This document shows positions 25,128 to 33,289 of a stretch of DNA of 64,000 bases, piece by piece; the first letter of the stretch is position 1, and each line of letters begins with the position of its first letter. A program made the position numbers and the translations under genes. The DNA is taken from positions 124,001-188,000 of the forward strand of contig JAJYSJ010000004.1 in assembly GCA_021793645.1 (NCBI GenBank), written 5' to 3'. A model generated the notes under the pieces. It was not told the DNA's origin. It ran no database searches and saw only the letters and a program-made list of their open reading frames with translations. This DNA comes from Bacillota bacterium. GTDB lineage: Bacteria; Bacillota; Sulfobacillia; JAJZYS01; JAJYTV01.

Positions 25128-25850
25128 ATGCCAGAGTTCATCCCACGACCCGACCTGCTCTTTGCGAAGCGCGTACTCGCGGTGCAGCCACATCCGGATG
25201 ACAACGAGATCGGTGCGGGTGCGACGATCGCGCGCCTTGCAGCGCAGGGGGCGGAGATCCGCTACGTGACTGTGACGGACGGCAGCATGGGAACGTCCGA
25301 CCTGAGTACTGCGCCTGCCAAACTCGCAGAGCGCCGTAGGGGCGAAGCGGACCGGGCAGCTGCCATTCTTGGCGTCACGCAGAGCATCCACCTCGGGTTT
25401 CGGGATCTCCTTGACAGTCCGCTTTTGGGCCTGCGTGAGCGGCTCCTGCAGCAGATCGCGGAGTATCGTCCGGACTTCGTCCTGACCTGCGACCCGTGGC
25501 TCCCCTACGAGGCGCATCCGGACCACCGAAACGTCGGACTCGCAGTCAGCGAGGCGGTGTCTTTCATGGGCTTCCCACATGTGCCCGGTGCTCCAAAGCA
25601 GGCCCCGCCCCAGCCGATGGTCGCTTTTTACGGGACTGCGCGGCCGAACGTGCGCATCCCTGCGGGCCCGTATTGGGACAGCAAGTGGCGGGCGATCGGG
25701 GCACACGAGACGCAATTTGCGGAGCACTTCCTGCCGGTGATGCGTGCGTTCTTCGAGGCGCAGGCAGGTGGCGGAGACGGTTTCCATGAAGCGTTCAAGG
25801 TGCTTCATCCAATCTACCTGCACTTCAATCCGGGAGCAGTGGACGCATGA
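25128..25850 (+). CDS. PIG-L/LmbE-family zinc-dependent deacetylase
   Basis: The 240-residue enzyme has the PIG-L zinc site: VQPHPDDNEIGAGATIARL (H22, D25) near the start and HPDHRNVG near residues 124-131. Family members remove the acetyl group from GlcNAc-containing molecules, as in mycothiol, bacillithiol and GPI synthesis. ATG 25128 is seven bases after GGAGG. It is the first gene of a tight operon; its stop overlaps the ATG of the GH4 glycosidase. The context suggests that an N-acetylated disaccharide or its phosphate is the substrate (inference). Confidence 0.9.
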   Translation: MPEFIPRPDLLFAKRVLAVQPHPDDNEIGAGATIARLAAQGAEIRYVTVTDGSMGTSDLSTAPAKLAERRRGEADRAAAILGVTQSIHLGFRDLLDSPLLGLRERLLQQIAEYRPDFVLTCDPWLPYEAHPDHRNVGLAVSEAVSFMGFPHVPGAPKQAPPQPMVAFYGTARPNVRIPAGPYWDSKWRAIGAHETQFAEHFLPVMRAFFEAQAGGGDGFHEAFKVLHPIYLHFNPGAVDA

Positions 25851-27136
25851 AGATTGCAGTAATCGGGGCAGGGAGCTCATACACGCCGGAGCTCATCGAG
25901 GGTGTTCTGAAGGCGCCCCTGCCGATCGAAGAGGTGTGGCTCGTGGACCTGCCGGAGGGGCGGGAACGGGTGGAGACGATTGCAGGGCTTTCTGTCCGCA
26001 TGGCACGCAAGGCCGGGCGAAATGTACGCTTCGTGACGACAGAGAATCGCCCCGAGGCAATCGAGGGCGCGGCTTTTGTCCTGAACCAGTTTCGGGTGGG
26101 CCTTCTGCGCATGCGCGAGCTCGACGAACGGCTTCCACTGCGGCATGGCGTCGTGGGCCAGGAGACGACCGGACCGGGTGGATTCGCGAACGCCATGCGT
26201 ACGATCCCGGTCGTGCGTGAGATTGCGGAGGAGGTGGAGCGCCGTGCGCCCAGCGCGTGGCTGCTGAACTTCACGAACCCAGCCGGGCTCGTGACCCAGG
26301 CGCTCTTGGACCTTGGTCACCACCGTGCCGTAGGGCTTTGCAACATCCCGCGCATCACGGAGCGCATGGTCGCGGCCGGGGCTGGGGTGCCGCAGGAGGC
26401 AGTGCGCATCACCGTATTCGGGCTCAACCACCTGACGGGGACGCGCATCTCGATCGGTGGCGAGGACGTGACGGAGCAGGTGCTGAGAATGGGTGCAGCG
26501 GAGGCGGAACTGCGCAAGGCAGCTCCTGAAGCGAAGCCCCCAGGGGATTTTTTCCCCTCGCTCGGCTTCTTCCCCAACCCCTACCTCAACTACTTCTTCT
26601 TTCCGCGTGCTACGTACCGCCATGCACTGGAGGCCGCCCTGTCGCCAGAGGGCACGCGCGCACAGCGCGTACAGGCGATCGAGGCAGCGCTCTTCGCGCG
26701 CTATCGCCAGGAGGATTTGGACGAGAAGCCCCCGGAACTGCAGCAGCGCGGCGGCGCCTTCTACTCGGAGGTGGCCATCGACGCGATGGTCGCGCTCTCG
26801 GGCGATGTGCCGCGCAGCCTCGTGCTGAACGTGGAGAACAACGGCGCGATCCCAGAGCTGCCGGCCCATGCCGTCGTCGAACGCAATGCGCTGGTCGACC
26901 GCACGGGCATCCGCCCCGTCCCGTGCGAGGAACCGATGCCGCATCTCCTGGATGCTGTGGTGCAGGCGGTCAAGGAGTACGAATTCCTCACCGTGCAGGC
27001 GGCGCTCGAGGGTTCGCGCAAGAAGGCGCGCGAAGCCCTGCTCGCCCATCCCCTGGTACCAGGAGCGGAGGCCGCGCAGGGCCTGCTCGACGACCTCGCC
27101 GCCGCGAACGCGGAATTCTGGCCGACCCTGCGATGA
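25847..27136 (+). CDS. Glycoside hydrolase family 4, 6-phospho-beta-glucosidase-like
   Basis: The 429-residue protein is a GH4 enzyme, which needs NAD+ and Mn2+ and cleaves by redox elimination. Visible are the Rossmann start KIAVIGAGSSYTPELIEG, LNFTNPAGLVTQALL, the metal-site GLCNIP cysteine and the GLNHLTG histidine, in the order of LicH/CelF/ChbF-type enzymes. It overlaps the deacetylase gene by four bases (ATGA) and the kinase gene by four more. No PTS genes are near, so phosphorylation may come from the adjacent kinase or the sugar may be unphosphorylated. Confidence 0.92.
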   Translation: MKIAVIGAGSSYTPELIEGVLKAPLPIEEVWLVDLPEGRERVETIAGLSVRMARKAGRNVRFVTTENRPEAIEGAAFVLNQFRVGLLRMRELDERLPLRHGVVGQETTGPGGFANAMRTIPVVREIAEEVERRAPSAWLLNFTNPAGLVTQALLDLGHHRAVGLCNIPRITERMVAAGAGVPQEAVRITVFGLNHLTGTRISIGGEDVTEQVLRMGAAEAELRKAAPEAKPPGDFFPSLGFFPNPYLNYFFFPRATYRHALEAALSPEGTRAQRVQAIEAALFARYRQEDLDEKPPELQQRGGAFYSEVAIDAMVALSGDVPRSLVLNVENNGAIPELPAHAVVERNALVDRTGIRPVPCEEPMPHLLDAVVQAVKEYEFLTVQAALEGSRKKAREALLAHPLVPGAEAAQGLLDDLAAANAEFWPTLR

Positions 27137-28068
27137 AGGTCTACGTCGGCGTCGACGGGGGCGGCACCTACACCAGGGCGCTTGCCTTTCGCGAGGACGG
27201 AGCGCCGTTCAAGGAGGCGCGCTCTGGGCCCTCCAACTGGCAAGCGGTCGGACTCGAGACTGCCGTCCGGATGGTGCAGGAAGCGGTGCAGGAGGCGGCT
27301 GGCCTCCAGCCGGCCGGCGTCGGTGCCTGTCTTGCGGGGGTCGACCTGCCCGAGGATGAGGAGCGCCTCGCGATCCCGCTGCGGGAGGCCCTCGGCTGCG
27401 ACGTGCGCGTCGATAATGACATCATCGCTGCAGTCCATGCGGCGCCCGGTGATCCCTGCGGGGTGGTCTCGAGCGGCACGGGGGCGGCCGTCGCGCTGCG
27501 CCAAGGCAGCACGGTGGCGCGCCTTCTCGCACTCAATGACTACACAGGACCGATCGGGGGAGCTGGCGATATTGTGACGCAGGCGCTCCGCGCCGCCATC
27601 CTGGCAGCCCAGGGCGCTGCACCGGCGACGGTGCTGTCGGAAGAGATCCCTCGCGCATTCGGCCTCAAGGACTACGTGGCCTTGGCGCGTGCCACCGAGT
27701 CGCGAGAAATGCCGGCCTGGCAGGTCGCGCTGATCGTCGCGCCGCTCTGCGCGCAGGCTGCTGCGACAGGAGATGCTGTGGCCGCTGCGATCCTCGCAGC
27801 ACAGGGGAGGGCGCTCGGGCAGACGAGCGGCCGCTTCTTCACGGCCCGCGGCTTGCCGCAAGATGCCTCGATCGCACTGCACGGCAGCCTCCTGCGGGGC
27901 GGCCCGCCCATGTATCGGTCAGCCTTCGAGGAAGGACTCAGGGAGCATCTTCGGAACGCGAGGACGGCTGCGGATGGGCTATCCGCAGTCCTGGGCGCGG
28001 CGCTCTACGCTGCAAGCTGCTTCGGGGTGCCTGCGGAGCCTCTGCGCGCTATGACTCGGGAGCATTGA
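27133..28068 (+). CDS. BadF/BadG-type sugar kinase (N-acetylglucosamine kinase-like)
   Basis: The 311-residue protein belongs to the ASKHA ATPases. It opens with VYVGVDGGGTYTRALAF (phosphate loop 1), has RVDNDIIAAVHAAPG and VVSSGTGAAVAL (phosphate 2) and a late ALHGSLLRGGP (adenosine loop). This is the layout of GlcNAc/glucosamine kinases in the BadF group. It is translationally coupled to the GH4 gene through an ATGA overlap. Its likely job is to phosphorylate the amino sugar released by the other two enzymes (inference). Confidence 0.88.
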   Translation: MKVYVGVDGGGTYTRALAFREDGAPFKEARSGPSNWQAVGLETAVRMVQEAVQEAAGLQPAGVGACLAGVDLPEDEERLAIPLREALGCDVRVDNDIIAAVHAAPGDPCGVVSSGTGAAVALRQGSTVARLLALNDYTGPIGGAGDIVTQALRAAILAAQGAAPATVLSEEIPRAFGLKDYVALARATESREMPAWQVALIVAPLCAQAAATGDAVAAAILAAQGRALGQTSGRFFTARGLPQDASIALHGSLLRGGPPMYRSAFEEGLREHLRNARTAADGLSAVLGAALYAASCFGVPAEPLRAMTREH

Positions 28069-28207
28069 TCATGTAGCGCACCGCCGGGTAGCGGGTGCCG
28101 TCCTGCGCCGTAAGGGAAGGGATAGTGGTGTCAGCCCTCCACCCGCTGCGCAGCTGCATCGACTGCGGCGAACCCCCGGAGCCGCAGCCTTGGCGTTGCA
28201 GGCAGCA

Positions 28208-28816
28208 CTACGATCGGCCGCGGCGCTGCAGGGCGTAGATCGCAAGCTGCGTGCGGTCCGAGAGCGACAGCTTTTGCAGAAGGTTCGAGATGTGGGCCTT
28301 GACTGTGCGGACTGTGATCGCAAGGCGAGAGGCGATATCCGCGTTCGTCAGCCCCTCCGCAACGAGGTGCAGGACCTCCTGCTCGCGCGCGCTGAGGGCG
28401 TCCGGCCCTGGATCGCGCAGGGCCTGCAGCGCAACTGGGTCCAGCACCTGCTGCCCACGCGCCACCGATCGGATCGCCTGGATGACCCCGTCTGCGGACG
28501 CGGTCTTCAAAAGGTAGCCGTCTACGCCGGCAGAGAGTGCCGGCTGCACGAGGTCTCCCTCGGCATAACTCGTCAGGAGGAGGACGCGGGTCGCGGGCGA
28601 GGCGGCCTTGATCGCCTGGGTGGTGGCGACGCCGTCCATGCCCGGCATGATCAGGTCGACGAGTGCTACATCGGGCTTCAGGCTGCGGCAAAGGGGCACT
28701 GCTTCCTCACCGGAGGCCGCCTCCCCTACCACCTGCACTTCGGCTGTCGTCCCGAGCAGCGCGGCAAGGCCCTGGCGCACCACGGCATGATCGTCAACCA
28801 GCACGATGCGCAACAC
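28208..28816 (-). CDS. liaR: LiaR-like NarL/LuxR-family response regulator
   Basis: The 202-residue regulator has a receiver domain with VDDHAVVRQG and the phospho-acceptor D54 in VALVDLIMPGMDG, then a LuxR-type HTH (LSAREQEVLHLVAEGLTNADIASRL). GTG 28816 follows AAGGAGG. It is the last gene of the liaF-liaS-liaR unit, five bases after liaS. LiaR activates envelope-stress genes in Bacillus when the membrane is damaged by bacitracin-type agents. The function is assigned from gene order and domain type. Confidence 0.9.
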   Translation of the reverse strand: MLRIVLVDDHAVVRQGLAALLGTTAEVQVVGEAASGEEAVPLCRSLKPDVALVDLIMPGMDGVATTQAIKAASPATRVLLLTSYAEGDLVQPALSAGVDGYLLKTASADGVIQAIRSVARGQQVLDPVALQALRDPGPDALSAREQEVLHLVAEGLTNADIASRLAITVRTVKAHISNLLQKLSLSDRTQLAIYALQRRGRS

Positions 28817-28820
28817 GGGA

Positions 28821-29864
28821 TCAATCCTCCTTCACGGGGAGCGGCAGGTTGCGCAGGCGCACCTGGACGCTGCATCCCTTCGACGGGGCGCTTTGCACCG
28901 CAAGATGTGCACCGATCTCCGCAGCGCGCTCACGCATGTTTCGCAGTCCGAAGTGTGCTGTGATGTCCTGCGGGTCGAAGCCGGAGCCATCGTCTTCGAC
29001 GTTGAGGGTGCACGCGGTGCCCTGCGACACGAGCCGTACCGTCAAGCGCTTCGGCTGTCCATGGCGTAATGCGTTTGACACAGCCTCCTGGGCGATGCGG
29101 AAGAGTGCGTCTTCGATGCCCGGCGGCAGGTCGACGGCGCCTAGCAGTTCCAGGCGCGCATCGATCCCGTTGCGTTCGCGGGCTTCCGCGAGCAACCCTT
29201 CCAGTGCGAGCGAGAGGCTCTGCTCGCCAAGCTCCACAGGGCGCAATGCGCGGATCAGGCTGCGCATGGTCGCCTGTGCCCGGCGCGCCCCGTCCTCGGC
29301 GGCCTGCAGCGCCCGCCGCGTGTCCTCGCGCTCTGGCGGCAACTGGGCCCGCGCGGCCCCCACCATCATGGCGAGAGCAAAGAGCTCCTGACTGACTGTG
29401 TCGTGCAGTTCGCGGGCAAGGCGCTGGCGTTCCTCCAGCGCTGCGACTTGCCCCGCGCGGGCCGCAAGCTGGGAACGCTCTTCGGCCAGCCGCCGTAGCG
29501 CATCGACCTGCTGGCCGATTGCTTCGGCCATCTCGTTCAGCTGCCGCATCAGGTAGCGCAGTTCCCCTGGTCCCTCGCCGTCAAGCCGCGCTTCAAACCT
29601 ACCGCGAGCCAAGAGTGCGGCATAGAGCGTCGTCTCGCGCAGGTCGCGCTTCAGCGGCCGGCCAAGGACGTAGCCCGTTGCGCCGCCGACGACGGCGCCA
29701 AAGCCGGCGGCGGCAAAGGTGAGGTAGGCGGGGGGGTGCAAAAGGAACGCCGTCGCGATGGCCGTGACTGCGCCAATCATCAAACCGTAGCCCGCGAGCT
29801 GCCAGTCCAGACCGGTCAACTGCGCCCTGGAGGGCGGACGGGACGCTGTCGCCTTCTGCACCAT
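28821..29864 (-). CDS. liaS: LiaS-like sensor histidine kinase
   Basis: The 347-residue kinase has two N-terminal membrane helices (about 25-45 and 48-70) with almost no extracellular loop, as in intramembrane-sensing kinases. A HAMP-like linker, the HisKA_3 box with H154 in RLARELHDTVSQELF and an HATPase_c domain (NALRHG, DDGSGF, GLRNMRERAAEIG) follow. It lies between liaF and liaR with gaps of two and four bases. LiaS normally gets its signal through LiaF. Confidence 0.9.
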   Translation of the reverse strand: MVQKATASRPPSRAQLTGLDWQLAGYGLMIGAVTAIATAFLLHPPAYLTFAAAGFGAVVGGATGYVLGRPLKRDLRETTLYAALLARGRFEARLDGEGPGELRYLMRQLNEMAEAIGQQVDALRRLAEERSQLAARAGQVAALEERQRLARELHDTVSQELFALAMMVGAARAQLPPEREDTRRALQAAEDGARRAQATMRSLIRALRPVELGEQSLSLALEGLLAEARERNGIDARLELLGAVDLPPGIEDALFRIAQEAVSNALRHGQPKRLTVRLVSQGTACTLNVEDDGSGFDPQDITAHFGLRNMRERAAEIGAHLAVQSAPSKGCSVQVRLRNLPLPVKED

Positions 29865-29866
29865 GG

Positions 29867-30598
29867 CTAGAATTGCTGGACGGTGATGTCGCCGACCATC
29901 AGGTGGGCGTGCACCTTGACCTTGCGGGCGGCTTCCGCATAGTTCGGCGACTCATAGTGTATGTGCCGCCCAATTCCGTCCTCGCGGCGGCCAAAGATAT
30001 TCAGGTCTCCGACCGAGACGTCCGCGTCGACAGTGATCGCGATGTCCTGCGGCACCAAGATGGTAATGTCGCCGATCAGGGCGCTCACGTCGTACGGGGT
30101 CTCTCCCTCCGGGAGCTGCTCCTGTGAAAGGTCGAGGCGGATATCGCCGATCAGATGGCCCTCGTTGCGCAGGTGATGCCGTTGGAAGATGTCGTCGCCC
30201 TCGAAGGTGATCGAGACGTCGCCGGCACCGAAGCGCTTGCGCCACCCGCTCGAACTATAGAAGCCCGGCCCGCGCAGCACCTCGAAGCCTAGTCCCAGCA
30301 GCACGACTGCCCAGAAGATGGTCCAGCCGTCGATGTGTGCGACATGCAGGTTGCTGACCAGCAACACACCGAACAGCACCGTGATGATTAAGTTGCTGAA
30401 GGTACCGCGGCCTCCGCGGAACAGGCCGATGATCAGTTCGACGAGTCCCCATGCCGCGAATGGCGCGGGCCACCAAGTGTCGATCAGCTGACCGACGGGA
30501 AGGTTGTTCAGGCCGAGACCGTGCAGGGCCAGCAAAACGCCCCATGCCAGCAGCAGTAGTCCTCCCAGCAACCGAAGACTGTAGTTCTGAATGCGCAC
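29867..30598 (-). CDS. liaF: LiaF-like negative regulator of the Lia system
   Basis: The 243-residue protein has about four membrane helices in its first 110 residues and a C-terminal beta-rich domain with GDISILVP-type strands (LIGDITILVPQDIAITVD, HLMVGDITVQQF) of the LiaF/YvqF C-terminal family. GTG 30598 follows GGAGAGGG. In Bacillus, LiaF keeps LiaS inactive without stress. The operon order liaF-liaS-liaR matches that system. Confidence 0.9.
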   Translation of the reverse strand: MRIQNYSLRLLGGLLLLAWGVLLALHGLGLNNLPVGQLIDTWWPAPFAAWGLVELIIGLFRGGRGTFSNLIITVLFGVLLVSNLHVAHIDGWTIFWAVVLLGLGFEVLRGPGFYSSSGWRKRFGAGDVSITFEGDDIFQRHHLRNEGHLIGDIRLDLSQEQLPEGETPYDVSALIGDITILVPQDIAITVDADVSVGDLNIFGRREDGIGRHIHYESPNYAEAARKVKVHAHLMVGDITVQQF

Positions 30599-30647
30599 GT
30601 CAGACCCTCTCCTGCCCTGCCCGATCTGCACCCCGATGCGCACTGGC

Positions 30648-30833
30648 CTAGGCATGACCGATGCGCCTAACCGGCATCATAGCACGCAGACTTTCGAGCT
30701 TGGCCGCCTCCCGCCAGAGCACGGGGCTCTCGCCGATGCCTTCTTCAGGGCGTCCGCGCTCGAATTCACGGTAGGCCGCAGGGAGCGGCATAGGCTGCGG
30801 CGTCTGCAGCAGGTGTTGCATGTAGTGGTACAT
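30648..30833 (-). CDS. Small hypothetical protein upstream of liaF
   Basis: A 61-residue frame starts at ATG 30833, seven bases after a good GGAGG, with MYHYMQHLLQTPQPM and ends VRRIGHA. It has no membrane segment or motif. Its position 49 bases before liaF in the same direction makes it a possible first gene of the lia unit. The SD is the main support. Confidence 0.45.
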   Translation of the reverse strand: MYHYMQHLLQTPQPMPLPAAYREFERGRPEEGIGESPVLWREAAKLESLRAMMPVRRIGHA

Positions 30834-30941
30834 CCTCAGTCCTCCCGTTACGTTCGCGGGGACATTCGCTGTCCTCGGCAAGAGCGTAACGCGAAGAGAT
30901 TGCGGGGGGATTGCCCCCTGGGACAACGTCGCGGTCGTACT

Positions 30942-31589
30942 TCAGGACAGTCCTGCGATCAGCGGCGGCAGCTGCCGCATGTCCCGGAGCACCGCTGCGG
31001 CACCTGCGTCGTCCAGCGCCGCCGTGCGGTCTCCCGCGTGATCGATGCCGATCGCATACAGGCCCCCCGCGCGTGCCGCCTGCATGTCCCACGGCCCATC
31101 GCCAACGTAGGCGGCGCGTTGCGCCGGGACGCCGAGGCGCGCTAGAGCGCGTTGCAGCACGTCGGGCGCGGGTTTTGCCGGGAAGCCGTCTGTGCCCTGC
31201 ACAACGTTGAAGTGCGCGTCGAGACCAACAGCGGCGATCACCTGCAGCGCCTGCAAGGAGCGCTTCGTCGTCGCAACGCCCAGGGCCAGTGGTGCGAGCG
31301 CCAAAAGCGCCTCCTGCACACCGGGAAAGATCCGGGTGCGCTCCGTCATGTGTGCGCCGTACTGCCGCCGATAGGCGCTTGACAGCTGCTCCACCCGGTC
31401 ATCCGGCAAGTCTCCGTACAGCGCGCGGAACATCAGCGCAAGCGGGAGCCCCATGAGTGAGCGCAGGGCAGAGGCGGGGGGTGCCGGGAGATCCATCTCG
31501 CGCGCCACTGCAGCGAACGCGGCGAAGATGTCGTCGTGCGAATCGATCAACGTTCCGTCGAGGTCGAATAGTACCGCCTGCAAGGCCAA
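30942..31589 (-). CDS. HAD-family phosphatase (phosphoglycolate phosphatase-like)
   Basis: The 215-residue protein has HAD motif I (VLFDLDGTLIDSHDD, nucleophile D9), motif II threonine in GVATTKRSL, motif III lysine in FPAKPAPDVL and motif IV YVGDGPWDMQAA. The helical cap between motifs I and II fits subfamily IA enzymes such as Gph or PpaX. TTG 31589 is preceded by GGAG. It follows the LigB-like gene by 13 bases, so the two are probably cotranscribed. Confidence 0.88.
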   Translation of the reverse strand: MALQAVLFDLDGTLIDSHDDIFAAFAAVAREMDLPAPPASALRSLMGLPLALMFRALYGDLPDDRVEQLSSAYRRQYGAHMTERTRIFPGVQEALLALAPLALGVATTKRSLQALQVIAAVGLDAHFNVVQGTDGFPAKPAPDVLQRALARLGVPAQRAAYVGDGPWDMQAARAGGLYAIGIDHAGDRTAALDDAGAAAVLRDMRQLPPLIAGLS

Positions 31590-31602
31590 GCCGACTCCAC
31601 TC

Positions 31603-32412
31603 CTATATGACCGCGTATCCAGCCCCGAGCATGCCGAAATAGGAAGGCCGTGCATACGCGATGTGCCTCGGCTCGCAGTGCGCTCCCAGCACACCTTCCA
31701 GGATGGCGAGCTGCCAAGGGGCATCCGCCTTGGCAGCTTCGAGCACCTGCTGCGGCAGCGCAGTCAGGCGGGCAAGGTCGCCTGCCGCCACTGCCTCCTG
31801 CACCTTCGCGTCGTAGAACGCGGCCGCTGGATCGTACCCGTAGGGACCGTCCGCATCATGGGCATGGGCCAGGTCCGCACTGGCGATCAGCGCGAAGCGG
31901 CGATCTCCGAGCGCGGGGCCGAGCACACCGCCGAACCGCCGCAGCGGTTCGAAGCCCAGATCCCTCGGCGGACCGAGCAGTACGACGGGTGGCGGTGCAC
32001 CATCCGGTGCAATGAAGGACAGGGGTACGAGGCTTCCCCAGTCCAGCGGCAGGCAGGAGAGTTCGCTCTCCTCGGATGTCGCGTAGCCGCACAGTGCGGG
32101 AGCCAAACCGCTCTGCGCCGCTGCCGCAGCGACCGCGCGGTTCGCGCTGCGCTCAATGCGGGCGCGCAGCCGCAGTTCGCCGAGCGGCCCCGCGAGGCTG
32201 CCTTCGACATAGGTGCTGTCCGCGATGGCGAGATGGGCGGGAATGCGCAGGTGATGCGGTGAGCAGATCACCACGAGCTCTGGCGCCGCGGCGCGAATGT
32301 CCCGGCCGATCTCCTCCAGCGCAAGCCGGAGAGCGGAGAGGGAGACGAGGGGAGGATGAATGCGGAGCAGTTCGTCGCCGTGGGGCATGATTGCAGCGTA
32401 GACGAGGGACAT
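31603..32412 (-). CDS. LigB/MEMO-like class III extradiol dioxygenase-family protein
   Basis: The 269-residue protein shows the class III extradiol dioxygenase B-subunit/MEMO fold: AIMPHGDELL near the N terminus, LVVICSPHHLRIP, and IASADLAHAHDADGPYGYDP. The histidines of PHG and SPHH are candidate metal ligands. Members include ring-cleavage enzymes and AmmeMemoRadiSam protein B. With no aromatic pathway genes nearby I do not assign a substrate. ATG 32412 precedes MSLVYAAIMPHG; the SD is weak. It is divergent from the DUF302 gene. Confidence 0.7.
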   Translation of the reverse strand: MSLVYAAIMPHGDELLRIHPPLVSLSALRLALEEIGRDIRAAAPELVVICSPHHLRIPAHLAIADSTYVEGSLAGPLGELRLRARIERSANRAVAAAAAQSGLAPALCGYATSEESELSCLPLDWGSLVPLSFIAPDGAPPPVVLLGPPRDLGFEPLRRFGGVLGPALGDRRFALIASADLAHAHDADGPYGYDPAAAFYDAKVQEAVAAGDLARLTALPQQVLEAAKADAPWQLAILEGVLGAHCEPRHIAYARPSYFGMLGAGYAVI

Positions 32413-32466
32413 GACATCACCGATCCCTTTACTTCCGCCTCGGGCCCGTCGCTCCTGCCCGTGACC

Positions 32467-32510
32467 TTGACGCTGGCACCTTGGGCCGACTAGCATACAG
32501 TCAGGGGTAT
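32467..32510 (+). promoter_or_regulatory. Promoter and CsoR/CstR-like operator of the DUF302-CsoR operon
   Basis: TTGACG (32467-32472) and TAGCAT (32491-32496) are 18 bases apart. ATACAGTCAGGGGTAT at 32495-32510 has the ATAC-N8-GTAT frame and shares 12 of 16 positions with the palindrome before the DUF2892 gene. It overlaps the -10 edge and likely start site, which suggests autoregulation by the CsoR-family product. Confidence 0.6.
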
Positions 32511-32568
32511 ATGGGCTCTACAAGAGCAGGAAAGAACGAAACAAGACATATTTCAGGGGGAGTTCCCA

Positions 32569-32964
32569 GTGTCGTTCGCGTATCACAAGGAAACCGGAAA
32601 GGCTCCTGCAGAGGCAACGGCCGCGCTTGAGGCGGCGCTCCAATCGAAGCGCTTCAGCGTGCTTTGGCATCTCGACATGTCCGAAACGCTTGAGGGGAAG
32701 GGCTTTCCTGGCCACGACGAAACGCACATCTTCGAGGTGTGCAACGCTGCGCGCGCCGATGAAGCCCTGCACATGGCACCGGACATTGCCTACCTCTTGC
32801 CGTGCAAGATGCTTGTGCGCGCAACGGACGGGGGAAGCGAGATCGGCCTGCTGCTGCCGTCGGCGCTGATCGGAATGACCGGTGCGGTGCCGCCCGAACA
32901 GTCTGCGTTCGCGGCATCCGTAGAGGAGGATCTGCGTGCCGTCGTTGACGAAGCCGCCCGGTGA
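32569..32964 (+). CDS. DUF302 protein
   Basis: The 131-residue protein matches DUF302: HIFEVCNAARADEALHMAP and YLLPCKMLVRATDGGSEIG are the conserved blocks with the two family cysteines. DUF302 proteins are small, often next to sulfur-oxidation, rhodanese or CsoR/CstR genes; the activity is unknown. GTG 32569 follows GGGGGAG. It overlaps the CsoR-family gene by 29 bases, so the two are translated together. Confidence 0.82.
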   Translation: MSFAYHKETGKAPAEATAALEAALQSKRFSVLWHLDMSETLEGKGFPGHDETHIFEVCNAARADEALHMAPDIAYLLPCKMLVRATDGGSEIGLLLPSALIGMTGAVPPEQSAFAASVEEDLRAVVDEAAR

Positions 32965-33229
32965 AGGGCAGCATCTTGATCCGATCCAACGCAAGGCGCT
33001 CGTCGCTCGCATGCGCCGCATTCAAGGACAGGCGCGGGCGGTAGAGCGGATGATCACTGAGGAGGACACCTGCGAGCGCGTCTTGCATCAGATCGCCGCG
33101 ATGCGCGGCGCCCTGAGTCGAGTCGGTGCAGAACTGGTGGCCTGTCAGGTTGCGCAGCAGATTGGCGGCATGCCGGAGTCGGACGCTCGCAAAACGCTCT
33201 CGTACTGGATGACTCGGATCGGGCTCTAA
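32936..33229 (+). CDS. CsoR/CstR-family repressor (DUF156) with atypical cysteine spacing
   Basis: The 97-residue all-helical protein has the family start RKALVARMRRIQGQARAVERMI and the sensing Cys46 in EEDTCERVLHQIAAMRGAL. Copper sensors then have His at +25 and Cys at +29, and CstR persulfide sensors have Cys at +29. Here the next cysteine is Cys70, +24, and the copper His/Cys are absent (Gln). So it is not a typical copper CsoR; a dithiol or persulfide sensor is more likely (inference). GTG 32936 follows GGAGG by six bases. Confidence 0.9.
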   Translation: MPSLTKPPGEGQHLDPIQRKALVARMRRIQGQARAVERMITEEDTCERVLHQIAAMRGALSRVGAELVACQVAQQIGGMPESDARKTLSYWMTRIGL

Positions 33230-33256
33230 GGGCGGGGCGCACAGCGCCCCGCCCTC
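33229..33256. terminator. Bidirectional terminator
   Basis: AGGGCGGGGCGC pairs with GCGCCCCGCCCT around ACA at the end of the CsoR-family gene, facing the converging FAD oxidoreductase gene. Confidence 0.7.
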
Positions 33257-33289
33257 TACCCGCTCAGCCGGGCTACGGTCTTTTGGCTG

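Noticed and set aside
28069-28207. Minus-strand peptide ending RYPAVRYMINAPES downstream of liaR
   Set aside because: The reading looks protein-like, but no SD precedes the only ATG and no homology is recognised, so it is not called a gene.
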